A stretch of DNA of 64,000 nucleotides from Bacillus pumilus (GCF_024498355.1 NZ_CP101833.1:1841001-1905000), one strand, 5' to 3'; numbered from the stretch's first letter, positions 9,690 to 19,898 are shown. Numbers and translations: made by a program. Notes: generated by a model not told the origin, from the letters alone.

Positions 9690-12600
9690 TTAATGAGCGA
9701 GGGCTGCTTTTTGCCCGTTTGCCGTTTCTTTATTTTTCGGTTTTGTATTTGCTTCAAAAGCGAACATCACTGCTTCTTCATGACTGAGGCCCGCTTGTTT
9801 TTGTTCTTCAATGCTTTGAAGCATCATTTTGTAATTTCTCGGAATGATCTTAATGAATTGGTCCTTTTCTTGCGTCCAGTTTTCTAGAAGTGCTGATGCT
9901 TTTGAGCTGTTTGTATAATCAAGATGCTCTTTAATCATTTGCTTCACTTCTTGTTCTTCCTCATGATCTGTAAGCTTTTCAAACATGATCATTTCCATGT
10001 TACACATTCTTTTAAACTGCTTCGCATCAGATGTATGCACGTAAGCCACACCGCCAGACATGCCTGCACCAAAGTTTTTCCCGACGTTCCCTAAAATCAC
10101 AACACGTCCGCCAGTCATATACTCACAGCCGTGATCCCCAATTCCTTCAACGACCACATTGACACCTGAATTACGAACAGCAAATCGTTCACCTGCACGC
10201 CCGTTAATATAAGCTTTTCCGCTTGTCGCACCATAGAATGCGACGTTTCCGACAATCACGTTTTCATGTCCATTTTGCACAAAGTGATCAGAGGTTTTGA
10301 CAGCAATTTTGCCTCCGGAGAGTCCTTTGCCGATATAGTCATTTGAGTCACCTGTTAAATATAAGGACATGCCCTTTGGCACAAATGCGCCGAAGCTTTG
10401 TCCAGCTGAACCAGTGAAACGCAGTGTAATCGTATCCTCTGGCAATCCTTCTTCCCCGTAGCGCTTAGACACTTCACTGCCAGTAATCGTTCCGGCCACA
10501 CGGTTGATGTTGCGAATGTTTAGTGATAGATCAACCGGTGTTTGATGATTCAGCGCTTCCTGTACATAAGGGAGGATCTCATTCATATCAAGTGATTCAT
10601 CAATTTTATGATTTTGCGGTGTTCTGAACGTTCGCGCCCCTTCTGGTTGATAAAGCAGTGTTTCAAGGTTTAGCTGCCCTGCTTTCCAGTGAGCTTTTGC
10701 TCGTTCACTGACCGCTAGAACGTCTGTGCGCCCAATTAGTTCATCCATTGATCTAAAGCCAAGTTCAGCTAAGATTTCTCTTACTTCCTCTGCAATAAAC
10801 ATCATGAAGTTCACAATGTGATCAGGATTACCCATGAATTTTTTACGAAGCTCTGGATTTTGTGTCGCAACACCGACCGGGCAAGTATCTAAATGACATG
10901 CTCTCATCATCACGCAGCCTAAAACGACTAGTGGAGCTGTCGCAAAGCCGTATTCTTCTGCTCCTAAAATCGCAGCCATGACAACATCGCGGCCTGTCAT
11001 TAACTTTCCGTCAGTTTCAAGAACCACTCTCTCGCGAAGACCGTTTAAGACAAGGGTTTGATGCGCTTCTGCCAAACCGAGCTCCCAAGGAAGTCCTGTA
11101 TGTTTAATACTTGTTTTCGGCGAAGCCCCTGTGCCGCCATCGTATCCGCTGATCACAATGACATCCGCAGTACCTTTTGCTACACCTGCTGCAATGGTGC
11201 CAACGCCAGCTTTAGACACAAGCTTGACACTAATGCGGGCATCACGGTTCGCGTTTTTCAAATCGTGGATCAGCTGAGCCAAATCCTCGATGGAATAAAT
11301 ATCATGATGCGGTGGTGGTGAAATCAGGCCGACACCTGGAGTAGAACCTCTTACATCTGCGACCCAAGGATATACTTTATTTCCCGGAAGCTGTCCGCCT
11401 TCTCCAGGCTTTGCTCCTTGTGCCATTTTAATTTGCAGTTCATCTGCATTGACCAAGTAATGACTCTTAACCCCAAAGCGGCCAGAAGCAATTTGTTTGA
11501 TCGCACTTCTGCGATCATCGCCGCGTTCATCTACTGTAAAGCGAGCAGGATCTTCGCCGCCTTCCCCGCTGTTACTTTTACCGCCAATTCGGTTCATCGC
11601 AATGGCAAGTGCCTCATGCGCTTCCTTACTTAATGAACCAAATGACATCGCACCCGTCTTAAAGCGTCGTACAATCGATTCAGCAGATTCTACCTCTTCA
11701 AGAGAAACTCGCTTTTGTTTTGGATGAAAAGCGAATAGATTTCTAAGGAAGCCGATTCTTTCTTCATCCGCTGCCTTTGTATATTGCTTGAATAGGTCAT
11801 AATCTTCGTTGCGGCATGCCCACTGAAGGGTATGAATCGTTTTTGGATTAAAGGCATGATGCTCTCCATTTTTTCTCCATTGGAATTCACTGCCTGATTC
11901 GAGTGTTTGGTCAGTAGCTGCCTGATACCCTGCTTCATGACGAAGCTTTGCCTCACTAGCAATGGTGTCAAGATCGATACCGCCAAGCTGCGAAGCTGTT
12001 CCTGTGAAATACGCCTGAATGACGTCTTCACTAATGCCGACGGCTTCAAAGATTTGCGCCCCTCTATAACTTTGCACAGTGGAAATACCCACTTTAGACA
12101 TGACTTTGACTACACCCTCGGTCACGCTTTTGCCAAACTTTGTGACAGCTTCATCAAAGCTGATGGAGATCGCTTCTTCTTCAATCAGCTGTTTGTACGT
12201 TTCATAGACAAGATATGGGTGGATCGCATCTGCTCCATAGCCAATCAGTGCAGCAAAATGATGGACTTCTCTTACTTCTCCAGATTCGACGATCAGACTC
12301 ACCTTTGTTCGTAAGCCTTGACGCACAAGATGCTGGTGAAGTGCACTTAACGCAAGAAGTGGTGGAATCGGCACTTTTTCTTCCGTCATTTCACGATCTG
12401 AAAGAATCAATAAAGATACGCCCGCGCGAATGGCTTTTTCCGCCTCTTCAAACATCGCATCCAGCCCGCGTTTTAGATCATCGGTGAAAAGTGTATGAAT
12501 CGTTTTGCTTTTAAAGGCATTGTGAACAATCGTTTTCAAGCCGTTAAATTGCCCGCTCGTTAAGACGGGTGTATAAAGTTTAATTCTTCGGCATGAATAT

Positions 12601-14261
12601 TCATTTGGATGTAAAATATCTCCCTCAGCACCTAACCAAGTCATGGTTGATGTAACAAGCTGCTCACGAATCGCATCAATCGGCGGATTCGTCACTTGTG
12701 CAAACAGCTGTTTGAAATAGTTAAAAAGAGACTGCGCACGATCTGATAACACAGCAAGCGGTGTGTCACTTCCCATTGAACCAATGGGGTCCTTGCCTTC
12801 CTCTAGTAAAGGAATTAAATACTTTTGAATGTCTTCATACGTATAATGGAAAGCACGCTGACGAGTCAATACATCATCCATTATACTAGAATTTTCTGAA
12901 TTTTCTTCAGAGCGATTGACATGGACCATTTCTTCATCGAGCCACTTTTGATAAGGAAGCTCATTCGCAATCGTCGATTTCACTTCTTCATCAGAAATAA
13001 TTCGTCCTTCTTCTAAATCGATTAACAGCATTTTGCCCGGCTCAAGACGGTCTTTATATTTGACATCTTCTTCATTGGTGTCGACCACGCCGACTTCAGA
13101 AGAGAAAATGATATGATCGTCATTTGTGACATAGTATCTTGCCGGTCTTAATCCGTTTCGGTCTAAGATGGCCCCAATTTGTTTACCGTCAGTAAAGGAA
13201 ATCGCTGTTGGCCCGTCCCAAGGCTCCATGAGAGAACTATGGTATTCATAAAATGCCCGTTTCTCTTTCGACATGTGCGTATTTTCAGTCCAAGGCTCAG
13301 GTATGAGCATCATGGCTGTATGAGCAGGAGTACGGCCTGCAAGTACAAAAAATTCAAAGGCATTGTCTAAAATGGATGAATCACTTCCGTCTGCATTCAG
13401 CACTGGCAAAATCTTGTCTAAATCGTCTCCGAAGGCTTCAGACACGAATTGTTGTTCCCTTGCTCTCATCCAATTGATGTTTCCTCTTAATGTGTTGATT
13501 TCTCCGTTGTGAATTAAGTAACGGTTTGGATGCGCTCTTTCCCATGTAGGAAATGTATTTGTACTAAATCTTGAATGAACAAGTGAAAATGCAGAAACAA
13601 ATGTTTCATCCTGTAGATCAAGATAAAAAGCATCGACTTGATCTGATGTTAAAAGCCCCTTGTATACAATGGTTTGACTCGACAGGCTGACAAAGTAAAA
13701 TTGTTTCTCCTCTGCTGTTCCCCAGTTTTCAGCCTGCTTACGAATGACATATAATTTTCTTTCAAATGACAAACGATCTGTTACGTTGTCGTTTGCCCCG
13801 ATAAAGACTTGCCTGACAACCGGACAGCTCTTCGCTGCAACAGTACCAATTTTCCCAGCATCGACAGGAACCGTTCTCCAGCCAATTAATGTTTGACCTT
13901 CTTGCTTAATGAACCCGTTGATTTTCTGTTCGATGGCTTGACGCGTTTTTTCATCATCATCTTTTGAAAAGAAGACCATCCCTACCCCGTAACGGCCCTT
14001 TTCAGGAAGTGCAAATTCTTTGCAGTTCTTTCTAAAGAAAGCGTCTGGCAGTTGTACCATTAAACCTGCACCATCACCTGTATACGGATCACTGCCTTGC
14101 CCGCCGCGGTGATCAAGCTGGCACAGCATTTGTAATCCCTTTTTGACGATGCTATGTGTCGCCTCCCCTTTTAAATGGGCGTACAGTCCGATTCCACATG
14201 CATCATGTTCAAATTCAGGACGGTAGAGACCTTGTGGTTGTGGTAGTTGATTATAAGTCAT
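9690..14261 (-). CDS. gltA: Glutamate synthase large subunit GltA
   Basis: Catalytic alpha subunit converting 2-oxoglutarate plus glutamine to two glutamates. The 1523 residues show an N-terminal class II glutamine amidotransferase with the nucleophile in HDACGIG (Cys22 in the precursor, so about 21 residues would be removed), the central domain, the FMN synthase domain (GDDRRSAIKQIASGRFGV), the cysteine cluster CHLDTCPVGVATQ for a 3Fe-4S centre, and the C-terminal beta-helix GXGXG repeats (GAFVPKGMSLYLTGDSNDYIG). Length is as in B. subtilis (about 1520). ATG at 14261 behind GGGGGAGAG. Divergent from its activator gltC. Confidence 0.97.
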   Translation of the reverse strand: MTYNQLPQPQGLYRPEFEHDACGIGLYAHLKGEATHSIVKKGLQMLCQLDHRGGQGSDPYTGDGAGLMVQLPDAFFRKNCKEFALPEKGRYGVGMVFFSKDDDEKTRQAIEQKINGFIKQEGQTLIGWRTVPVDAGKIGTVAAKSCPVVRQVFIGANDNVTDRLSFERKLYVIRKQAENWGTAEEKQFYFVSLSSQTIVYKGLLTSDQVDAFYLDLQDETFVSAFSLVHSRFSTNTFPTWERAHPNRYLIHNGEINTLRGNINWMRAREQQFVSEAFGDDLDKILPVLNADGSDSSILDNAFEFFVLAGRTPAHTAMMLIPEPWTENTHMSKEKRAFYEYHSSLMEPWDGPTAISFTDGKQIGAILDRNGLRPARYYVTNDDHIIFSSEVGVVDTNEEDVKYKDRLEPGKMLLIDLEEGRIISDEEVKSTIANELPYQKWLDEEMVHVNRSEENSENSSIMDDVLTRQRAFHYTYEDIQKYLIPLLEEGKDPIGSMGSDTPLAVLSDRAQSLFNYFKQLFAQVTNPPIDAIREQLVTSTMTWLGAEGDILHPNEYSCRRIKLYTPVLTSGQFNGLKTIVHNAFKSKTIHTLFTDDLKRGLDAMFEEAEKAIRAGVSLLILSDREMTEEKVPIPPLLALSALHQHLVRQGLRTKVSLIVESGEVREVHHFAALIGYGADAIHPYLVYETYKQLIEEEAISISFDEAVTKFGKSVTEGVVKVMSKVGISTVQSYRGAQIFEAVGISEDVIQAYFTGTASQLGGIDLDTIASEAKLRHEAGYQAATDQTLESGSEFQWRKNGEHHAFNPKTIHTLQWACRNEDYDLFKQYTKAADEERIGFLRNLFAFHPKQKRVSLEEVESAESIVRRFKTGAMSFGSLSKEAHEALAIAMNRIGGKSNSGEGGEDPARFTVDERGDDRRSAIKQIASGRFGVKSHYLVNADELQIKMAQGAKPGEGGQLPGNKVYPWVADVRGSTPGVGLISPPPHHDIYSIEDLAQLIHDLKNANRDARISVKLVSKAGVGTIAAGVAKGTADVIVISGYDGGTGASPKTSIKHTGLPWELGLAEAHQTLVLNGLRERVVLETDGKLMTGRDVVMAAILGAEEYGFATAPLVVLGCVMMRACHLDTCPVGVATQNPELRKKFMGNPDHIVNFMMFIAEEVREILAELGFRSMDELIGRTDVLAVSERAKAHWKAGQLNLETLLYQPEGARTFRTPQNHKIDESLDMNEILPYVQEALNHQTPVDLSLNIRNINRVAGTITGSEVSKRYGEEGLPEDTITLRFTGSAGQSFGAFVPKGMSLYLTGDSNDYIGKGLSGGKIAVKTSDHFVQNGHENVIVGNVAFYGATSGKAYINGRAGERFAVRNSGVNVVVEGIGDHGCEYMTGGRVVILGNVGKNFGAGMSGGVAYVHTSDAKQFKRMCNMEMIMFEKLTDHEEEQEVKQMIKEHLDYTNSSKASALLENWTQEKDQFIKIIPRNYKMMLQSIEEQKQAGLSHEEAVMFAFEANTKPKNKETANGQKAALAH

Positions 14262-14328
14262 CGTTTCTCTCCCCCGTTTAAAAGATCCGTTTTTTCACAG
14301 TAATAAAATCTCACAAACTCTGTAACTT

Positions 14329-14357
14329 ATTTTAAGTTTTCAAATTAATATAAACAA
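14329..14357 (-). promoter_or_regulatory. gltA promoter
   Basis: On the minus strand, TTGTTT (14357-14352), a 17-bp spacer and TAAAAT (14334-14329) form a sigma-A-like promoter with a start near 14322. The GltC palindrome centre would then lie about 64 bp upstream, which is the position I recall for Box I of the B. subtilis gltA promoter. Confidence 0.6.
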
Positions 14358-14378
14358 TATATAATTTAGATCAAAACA

Positions 14379-14393
14379 ATCTCTTTTTGAGAT
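14379..14393. promoter_or_regulatory. GltC Box I palindrome
   Basis: ATCTC-TTTTT-GAGAT is a perfect 5-bp inverted repeat with the T-N11-A layout of LysR-family sites. It lies 22 bp before the gltC start and upstream of the gltA promoter, so it can serve both gltC autoregulation and gltAB activation. Confidence 0.75.
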
Positions 14394-14414
14394 AGATGGG
14401 TGTGAAGTGCAAAA

Positions 14415-15317
14415 ATGGAGCTTCGTCAGTTACGTTATTTTGTAGAAGTTGCGGACCGTGAACACGTGTCAGAAGCGGCTGAAAACTTACATGTTGCCCA
14501 ATCTGCCATCAGCCGGCAGATTGCCAATTTAGAAGAAGAACTTGGAGTCGCTTTATTCGAACGAGAAGGACGAAATATTAAATTAACGAAGATTGGCAGA
14601 CAATTTTTAGATCATGTCAGAACTGCACTAAAGGCCATTGATTACGCAAAAGAGCAAATTGATGAATACTTAGACCCGCACAAAGGAACGGTGAATATTG
14701 GCTTTCCTACAAGTCTAGCAAGCCAAGTACTTCCTTCTGTCATATCCGCATTTAAGCAGGAATATCCAGAGGTCGATTTTTTACTTCGTCAAGGATCCTA
14801 TAAATTTCTCATTGAAGCTGTCAAAAATCGAGATATTGATCTCGCTTTTTTAGGACCTGTACCGACAAACGATCCGCAAATAGAAGGAAATATTTTGTTT
14901 TCAGAAAGCATTTATGCCCTTTTGCCTATTAGCCACCCCTTTAGCGGGCAAAGAAGTATTCATTTAAGTGATTTGAGAAAGGATCATTTCGTTTTATTTC
15001 CTGAAGGGTATGTGCTAAGACAAATTGCGGTAGATGCTTGTAAGCAGGCAGGCTATGAGCCCACCATTTCATCTGAAGGAGAAGATTTGGATGCCATTAA
15101 AGGTCTCGTGTCAGCTGATATGGGCGTTACCTTATTACCCGAAAGTGCCTTTTATGAAACAACACCACGATTTACAGTGAAAATTCCGATCGACTTTCCG
15201 CAAGTGAGAAGAACCGTTGGTATTATCGCGTCTAAGTCTCGAGAGATGTCTCCATCTGCACATGATTTCTATGTGTTTGTAAAGGATTTCTTTTCAAAAA
15301 TTGAACAATATAAATAA
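14415..15317 (+). CDS. gltC: LysR-type activator GltC
   Basis: Transcriptional activator of gltAB that responds to the 2-oxoglutarate/glutamate balance. The 300 residues have an N-terminal winged helix-turn-helix (MELRQLRYFVEVADREHVSEA to about residue 65) and a C-terminal periplasmic-binding-protein-like effector domain starting near GTVNIGFPTSLASQ. The length and N-terminus agree with B. subtilis GltC. Transcribed away from gltA across the shared palindrome. Confidence 0.96.
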   Translation: MELRQLRYFVEVADREHVSEAAENLHVAQSAISRQIANLEEELGVALFEREGRNIKLTKIGRQFLDHVRTALKAIDYAKEQIDEYLDPHKGTVNIGFPTSLASQVLPSVISAFKQEYPEVDFLLRQGSYKFLIEAVKNRDIDLAFLGPVPTNDPQIEGNILFSESIYALLPISHPFSGQRSIHLSDLRKDHFVLFPEGYVLRQIAVDACKQAGYEPTISSEGEDLDAIKGLVSADMGVTLLPESAFYETTPRFTVKIPIDFPQVRRTVGIIASKSREMSPSAHDFYVFVKDFFSKIEQYK

Positions 15318-15411
15318 TCCATTAAAACAAGACATTTCATTTGTAGAAATAATCCCTCTTTGTATATGATGGGTTACAGAACAACAGACTATATGGAAGA
15401 AAGGTATTCGT

Positions 15412-17145
15412 ATGAAATCAATTTTATCGTTTTTAAAGCCATACCGGCTATCCGTTGTGTTCATTGTCATCCTCACCTTTTTAAGCAGTATGCTCCAGCT
15501 GTATTTACCGACTTTAACGGCAGATATCGTAGATGTCGGGATCGTACAAGGAGATATCGCTTACATATGGAAGGTTGGCGGCTGGATGGTTGCCTGTTCT
15601 TTACTTGCCATCCTGCTCACGATTTGGAAGTCTTACCTGTCATCAAAGACTGCGCTTGGCTTCGGCCGTGATATGAGAAGACAGCTGTTCGTTCATGTCG
15701 AACAATTTTCACTAGAAGAATTTCAAAAGATCGGGACGTCTTCCTTTATTACAAGGTCAACAAATGATGTGAAGCAAGTCCAAGATGTCACGATCATGAT
15801 TTTACAAATGATGACGAGAGCTCCTCTCATGCTTGTAGGCGGAATTATTTTAGCAGTCTCTCGAGATGCTGTCCTGTCTCTTATTTTTTTAGCAGCCCTT
15901 CCCCTGCTTGGCGGGTTTATCTATTTGGTTTCAAGAAAAGCCATACCGCTATTCGGACAGCTTCAGAAAAAAACGGACCGTCTGAATTTAATTATGAGAG
16001 AATCTCTTTCAGGCATCCGGGTCATTCGAGCTTTTAACCGGGTCGATGATGAAAAGGCACGTTTTCAAGAAGCCAACACATCCTATAAGGATACTGGGCT
16101 CAAGGTCAACAGATTAATGGCATACTTGTTTCCATTTATGCTCATCATTATGAACTTCACGAATATTGGCATTGTCTGGCTTGGTGCAAACCGGATTGAT
16201 GCCGGAGAGATGGAAGTCGGGAATCTCATTGCCTTCATTCAATATGCCATGATGATTTTAATGGCACTCATTATGCTGTCAATGAGCTTTATTATGGTCC
16301 CAAGAGCACAGGCATCAGCTAAACGCATGAACGAAGTGTTAAACATGGAACCGAAGATTAAAGACAAAGAACAGTCTGTTACCAAGCTTCATCAACCCGC
16401 ACAATCCATTCGCTTTGAGGATGTCTCATTTTATTACTCAAATGCTGAAAAACCGGTCGTTCAAAACATTACGTTTGAAGCCAAAACTGGCGAAACGACT
16501 GCCATAATCGGCAGTACAGGTTCCGGGAAAACGACTCTCCTACAGCTGATGACGCGCTTTTACGAAGCGACAGAAGGACGGATAACACTAGATGGTGTAG
16601 ATATCAGAGAGCTGCCCCAAGAGAAACTGAGAAGTCAGATGGGCTATGTCGCTCAAAAAGCTGTTTTATTCAGCGGAAGTATTGCCGATAATGTGCGCTT
16701 TGGCCGGCAGGATGCAAGCGATGAAGACATTTGGAAAGCGCTGCGAACCGCACAGGCTGAGGAATTTGTTTTGCAGAAAGATGGCGGAATCGATGCTGAG
16801 ATAGACCAAGGTGGATCAAATCTTTCTGGTGGTCAAAAGCAGCGGCTTTCCATTGCAAGAGCACTTGTCAGAAAGCCCTCATTCTATCTGTTTGACGATA
16901 GTTTCTCTGCACTTGATTACAAAACGGATGCGAAGCTTCGTGCATCATTAGAAGCCGAAAAAGAGCATGCAGCCCTTATCATTGTCGCCCAAAGAATCAG
17001 TACAGTGAAGCATAGCGATAAAATCATTGTGCTAGATGAAGGGAAAATTGCAGGTATCGGAACACATGAACAATTAATAAAGGACAATCTTGTGTATCAA
17101 GAGATTGTCGCATCACAGGAAGGTCAGGAGGTGGACCAAGGATGA
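15412..17145 (+). CDS. yfiB: ABC exporter subunit, YfiB-like (degenerate ATP site)
   Basis: Half-transporter of a heterodimeric multidrug-type ABC exporter in the membrane. The 577 residues comprise a six-helix transmembrane domain (about 1-310) and a nucleotide-binding domain with Walker A GSTGSGKTT (near 365), signature LSGGQ and Walker B YLFDD. The residue after the Walker B Asp is Asp instead of the catalytic Glu, the hallmark of the degenerate subunit in such pairs. A TTGTAG/TATGAT promoter (18-bp spacer) precedes it, and AAGAAAGG gives the RBS. Its end overlaps yfiC by four bases. Substrate unknown; BmrC/BmrD-like pairs are the alternative name. Confidence 0.75.
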   Translation: MKSILSFLKPYRLSVVFIVILTFLSSMLQLYLPTLTADIVDVGIVQGDIAYIWKVGGWMVACSLLAILLTIWKSYLSSKTALGFGRDMRRQLFVHVEQFSLEEFQKIGTSSFITRSTNDVKQVQDVTIMILQMMTRAPLMLVGGIILAVSRDAVLSLIFLAALPLLGGFIYLVSRKAIPLFGQLQKKTDRLNLIMRESLSGIRVIRAFNRVDDEKARFQEANTSYKDTGLKVNRLMAYLFPFMLIIMNFTNIGIVWLGANRIDAGEMEVGNLIAFIQYAMMILMALIMLSMSFIMVPRAQASAKRMNEVLNMEPKIKDKEQSVTKLHQPAQSIRFEDVSFYYSNAEKPVVQNITFEAKTGETTAIIGSTGSGKTTLLQLMTRFYEATEGRITLDGVDIRELPQEKLRSQMGYVAQKAVLFSGSIADNVRFGRQDASDEDIWKALRTAQAEEFVLQKDGGIDAEIDQGGSNLSGGQKQRLSIARALVRKPSFYLFDDSFSALDYKTDAKLRASLEAEKEHAALIIVAQRISTVKHSDKIIVLDEGKIAGIGTHEQLIKDNLVYQEIVASQEGQEVDQG

Positions 17146-18971
17146 GTAAGAAAATGTCTTCTGGAATGGGACATAAAGGCGGTCACCCTAGGGGAACGGT
17201 CGTAAAACCGAAGGAATTTAAGAAAACACTTCTTCGTTTGACTGGCTATTTAAAACCGAGGAAATTTCAGCTGATACTTGTACTGATTGCAGCGATCGGT
17301 TCAACCGTCTTTAGCGTGATTAGTCCTAAACTACTCGGGGATGCCACCTCTTCCCTGTTTGAAAGCTTTACACAAGGAACAGCCGTTCAATTTGATGTCA
17401 TTTCACGCATTTTATTGCTGCTTGTCCTGTTATACGTCGTTGCCTCTCTCTTTTCATTCGTCCAGCAATACGTGATGGCAGGTGTTTCCCAACAGACCAT
17501 TGCTGAATTACGGCAAGAAGCAAATGACAAGCTCACACGTCTCCCCCTTCGTTATTTTGATAAAACAACCCACGGGGACACGCTGAGCCGTGTGATGAAC
17601 GATATCGATAATATTAATACATCGCTTCAGCAGGCACTCACCCAAGTGATTACATCTGTGATTACGGTCATTGGGATTGTCGTCATGATGCTTTTCATTA
17701 GTCCGTTACTCACCTTGCTTGTTTGTTTGACGCTACCACTTAGTCTATTTGCGATTCGCGGCATCACGTCATTTTCTCAAAAGCATTTTAAGGCGCAGCA
17801 AAAAGAGCTCGGTATGATCAATGGGCATATTAATGAAATGTTCACAGGACATCAGACCGTTCGTGCGTATGGCTATGAAAAGAAAGCGATTGATACATTT
17901 GATCAATTAAACGAAAAGCTGTATGAATCTTCTAGGAAAGCACAGTTTATTTCCGGTTTAATGATGCCAATAATGACCTTTATCGGGAACCTTGGCTATG
18001 TGGCAGTCAGTGTAGCCGGCGGTATTCTTGTCATTAACGGGAATATTCGTGTTGGGGATGTGCAGGCGTTTATCCAATACACGCAGCAAATGTCTCAGCC
18101 GCTTGTGCAAGCATCAAGTGTCGCAAACTTAGTTCAATCTGCGATCGCTTCTGCTGAAAGGGTCTTTGAAATCCTGGATGAGGAAGAAGAAAGTGCCGAA
18201 GAGGATGCGGTGATTGATCTTGAATCACTTTCAGGAGATGTGACCTTTGAACAAGTTCAATTCGGATATGAGAAAGATCATCCGATTATTAAAGATTTGA
18301 ATTTACATGTAGAGGAAGGACAAACGGTTGCCATTGTCGGGCCTACAGGCGCGGGAAAAACAACCATCATCAATTTATTAATGCGTTTTTATGAATTAGA
18401 TCAAGGCTCCATTCGCATTGGCGGTGTCAAAACAACCGATCTCAGCCGTCAGCAAGTACGGGACTTATTTGCGATGGTTCTTCAGGATACGTGGCTTTTT
18501 GAAGGGACGATTTACGACAATATTGCATATGGCAGGCAGCATGTCTCAAAAGAGGATGTCATCAAAGCCGCCAAACATGCCTATGCAGATGATTTCATCC
18601 GCACGCTTCCAGACGGATATGACACGCTCTTAACAGAAGATGCAGGTAACCTTTCACAAGGTCAGCGTCAGCTGTTAACCATCGCCCGTGCGATTTTATC
18701 TGATCCGAAGATTTTGATACTAGATGAAGCGACGAGCAGCGTGGATACGCGGACAGAGATGCACATTCAAAAAGCGATGAATGACCTGATGAAAGGCAGA
18801 ACGAGCTTCGTCATTGCACACAGACTTTCAACGATCAAGGATGCCGACCTCATTTTAGTTATGAAAGATGGCACCATCATTGAAAAAGGAACTCACAGTG
18901 AACTTTTGAAAGAAAAAGGCTTTTATGCTGACTTATATATGAGTCAATTTGCAGAACATCAAGTAGGTTAA
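17142..18971 (+). CDS. yfiC: ABC exporter subunit, YfiC-like (catalytic ATP site)
   Basis: Partner half-transporter. The 609 residues start with a Gly/His/Lys-rich cytosolic tail of about 40 residues, then six membrane helices and a nucleotide-binding domain with Walker A GPTGAGKTT, signature LSQGQ and canonical Walker B ILILDEATSSVD, so it supplies the catalytic Glu missing in the first subunit. The LSQGQ variant is what I recall for the TM288-like subunit of TM287/288 heterodimers. Start overlaps the upstream gene (ATGA), so equal synthesis is expected. The exported compound cannot be told from sequence. Confidence 0.78.
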   Translation: MSKKMSSGMGHKGGHPRGTVVKPKEFKKTLLRLTGYLKPRKFQLILVLIAAIGSTVFSVISPKLLGDATSSLFESFTQGTAVQFDVISRILLLLVLLYVVASLFSFVQQYVMAGVSQQTIAELRQEANDKLTRLPLRYFDKTTHGDTLSRVMNDIDNINTSLQQALTQVITSVITVIGIVVMMLFISPLLTLLVCLTLPLSLFAIRGITSFSQKHFKAQQKELGMINGHINEMFTGHQTVRAYGYEKKAIDTFDQLNEKLYESSRKAQFISGLMMPIMTFIGNLGYVAVSVAGGILVINGNIRVGDVQAFIQYTQQMSQPLVQASSVANLVQSAIASAERVFEILDEEEESAEEDAVIDLESLSGDVTFEQVQFGYEKDHPIIKDLNLHVEEGQTVAIVGPTGAGKTTIINLLMRFYELDQGSIRIGGVKTTDLSRQQVRDLFAMVLQDTWLFEGTIYDNIAYGRQHVSKEDVIKAAKHAYADDFIRTLPDGYDTLLTEDAGNLSQGQRQLLTIARAILSDPKILILDEATSSVDTRTEMHIQKAMNDLMKGRTSFVIAHRLSTIKDADLILVMKDGTIIEKGTHSELLKEKGFYADLYMSQFAEHQVG

Positions 18972-18977
18972 AATCAA

Positions 18978-19023
18978 AAAAAGAGGATAGTCAGCATGGA
19001 AAATGCGTGTCTATCCTCTTTTT
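18978..19023. terminator. Terminator between yfiC and merR-type gene
   Basis: A 13-bp stem AAAAAGAGGATAG with CTATCCTCTTTTT encloses a 20-nt loop that itself holds a short GCAT/ATGC helix. T and A tracts on both sides suit the convergent genes. Confidence 0.85.
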
Positions 19024-19029
19024 CATTTC

Positions 19030-19857
19030 TTAATCTGCTCGTTTTTTCACTTTTACACTGAGTTTTGTCATATACTCTGCTTCATTTTTAGACATGAGCG
19101 AATGAAGCAAATATTCCTCAAATACATCTCCATCCAGCACCATGTCCTCTTTCTCGATGTCAGCTAACAGACGTGAATAGGCTGATTCGAGCTCTTCATA
19201 TGTTCCTTGATCATACATGACCGCATAGAGGCCGGCAGGTTTTTGGACTGCACCTGGTCCTTCCATTCGGCAAAACAGCACATCTGACTGATGAAAGTGA
19301 CGATGAAGAAACTGCTCCTTTTTTAAAACGGAACCATTCGCCGCAGCGCCTTTAATGCCAATTTCCTTTAGAAATTCTCCTACAATTCGAGATATTTCTT
19401 CTACAGGCGTGTTCAAATCAATCGGATGTGATGCACTTAGTATGACCGGTTCTTCTGGCAGTTCTTGAAACAAGACCTCCCCTGTCTTCACAGATGATAA
19501 TTCATTCGTCGTCTCAATCACGCGCAAAAGAAAAGACTGGATATCCTGAAGTTTTTCAATCTCCTGCTTGACCTTTTCAACTTGTTCGGTCGCAAGGCTT
19601 TGAAGTCTGTCCCGGGAAGGCTCTGTGAAGTATTGTTTTAATTCTTTAATAGGAAATTGAACAGCTCGAAGGGACTGAATAGCAATGAATTGATCAAATT
19701 GCTCGAGAGTATAGTAACGGTACCCATTTTCATGGACCCCAGCCGGCTTAAACAAATCGATTTTATCATAATAAAGCAGCGTATCTTTCTTCACATCGAA
19801 TAACTTTGCAAATTCCCCAGTGAAAAATGTTTTTTGCACATCATTGATCATCTGCAT
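19030..19857 (-). CDS. MerR-family regulator, BltR/BmrR-like
   Basis: Transcription factor of the MerR family with a large effector-binding domain. The 275 residues start with a winged helix (FFTGEFAKLFDVKKDTLLYYDKI..NGYRYY, residues ~10-50), followed by a coiled-coil dimer helix (~85-115) and a C-terminal GyrI-like ligand domain. The N-terminal ORF extension is open, but the ATG at 19857 has GAGAGGAG at good spacing. It diverges from a GNAT acetyltransferase, the same pairing idea as B. subtilis bltR with blt-bltD, though no efflux pump is adjacent here. A MerR-type operator/promoter lies between the two. Probable inducer: a cationic drug or polyamine-like compound (inference). Confidence 0.8.
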   Translation of the reverse strand: MQMINDVQKTFFTGEFAKLFDVKKDTLLYYDKIDLFKPAGVHENGYRYYTLEQFDQFIAIQSLRAVQFPIKELKQYFTEPSRDRLQSLATEQVEKVKQEIEKLQDIQSFLLRVIETTNELSSVKTGEVLFQELPEEPVILSASHPIDLNTPVEEISRIVGEFLKEIGIKGAAANGSVLKKEQFLHRHFHQSDVLFCRMEGPGAVQKPAGLYAVMYDQGTYEELESAYSRLLADIEKEDMVLDGDVFEEYLLHSLMSKNEAEYMTKLSVKVKKRAD

Positions 19858-19867
19858 GTCTCCTCTC

Positions 19868-19898
19868 TTGACTATGGAGTTACTCCATCCTTTATCAT
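19868..19898 (+). promoter_or_regulatory. MerR-type promoter with 19-bp spacer and internal dyad
   Basis: TTGACT (19868-19873) and TATCAT (19893-19898) are separated by 19 bp. The spacer contains the perfect odd palindrome ATGGAGT-T-ACTCCAT (19874-19888). An over-long spacer with a dyad is the signature of promoters untwisted by MerR-family activators. It reads toward the acetyltransferase and sits just upstream of the divergent regulator's start. Confidence 0.75.

Noticed and set aside
11690..12049. 119-residue minus-strand frame inside gltA
   Set aside because: Out-of-frame shadow of gltA coding sequence.
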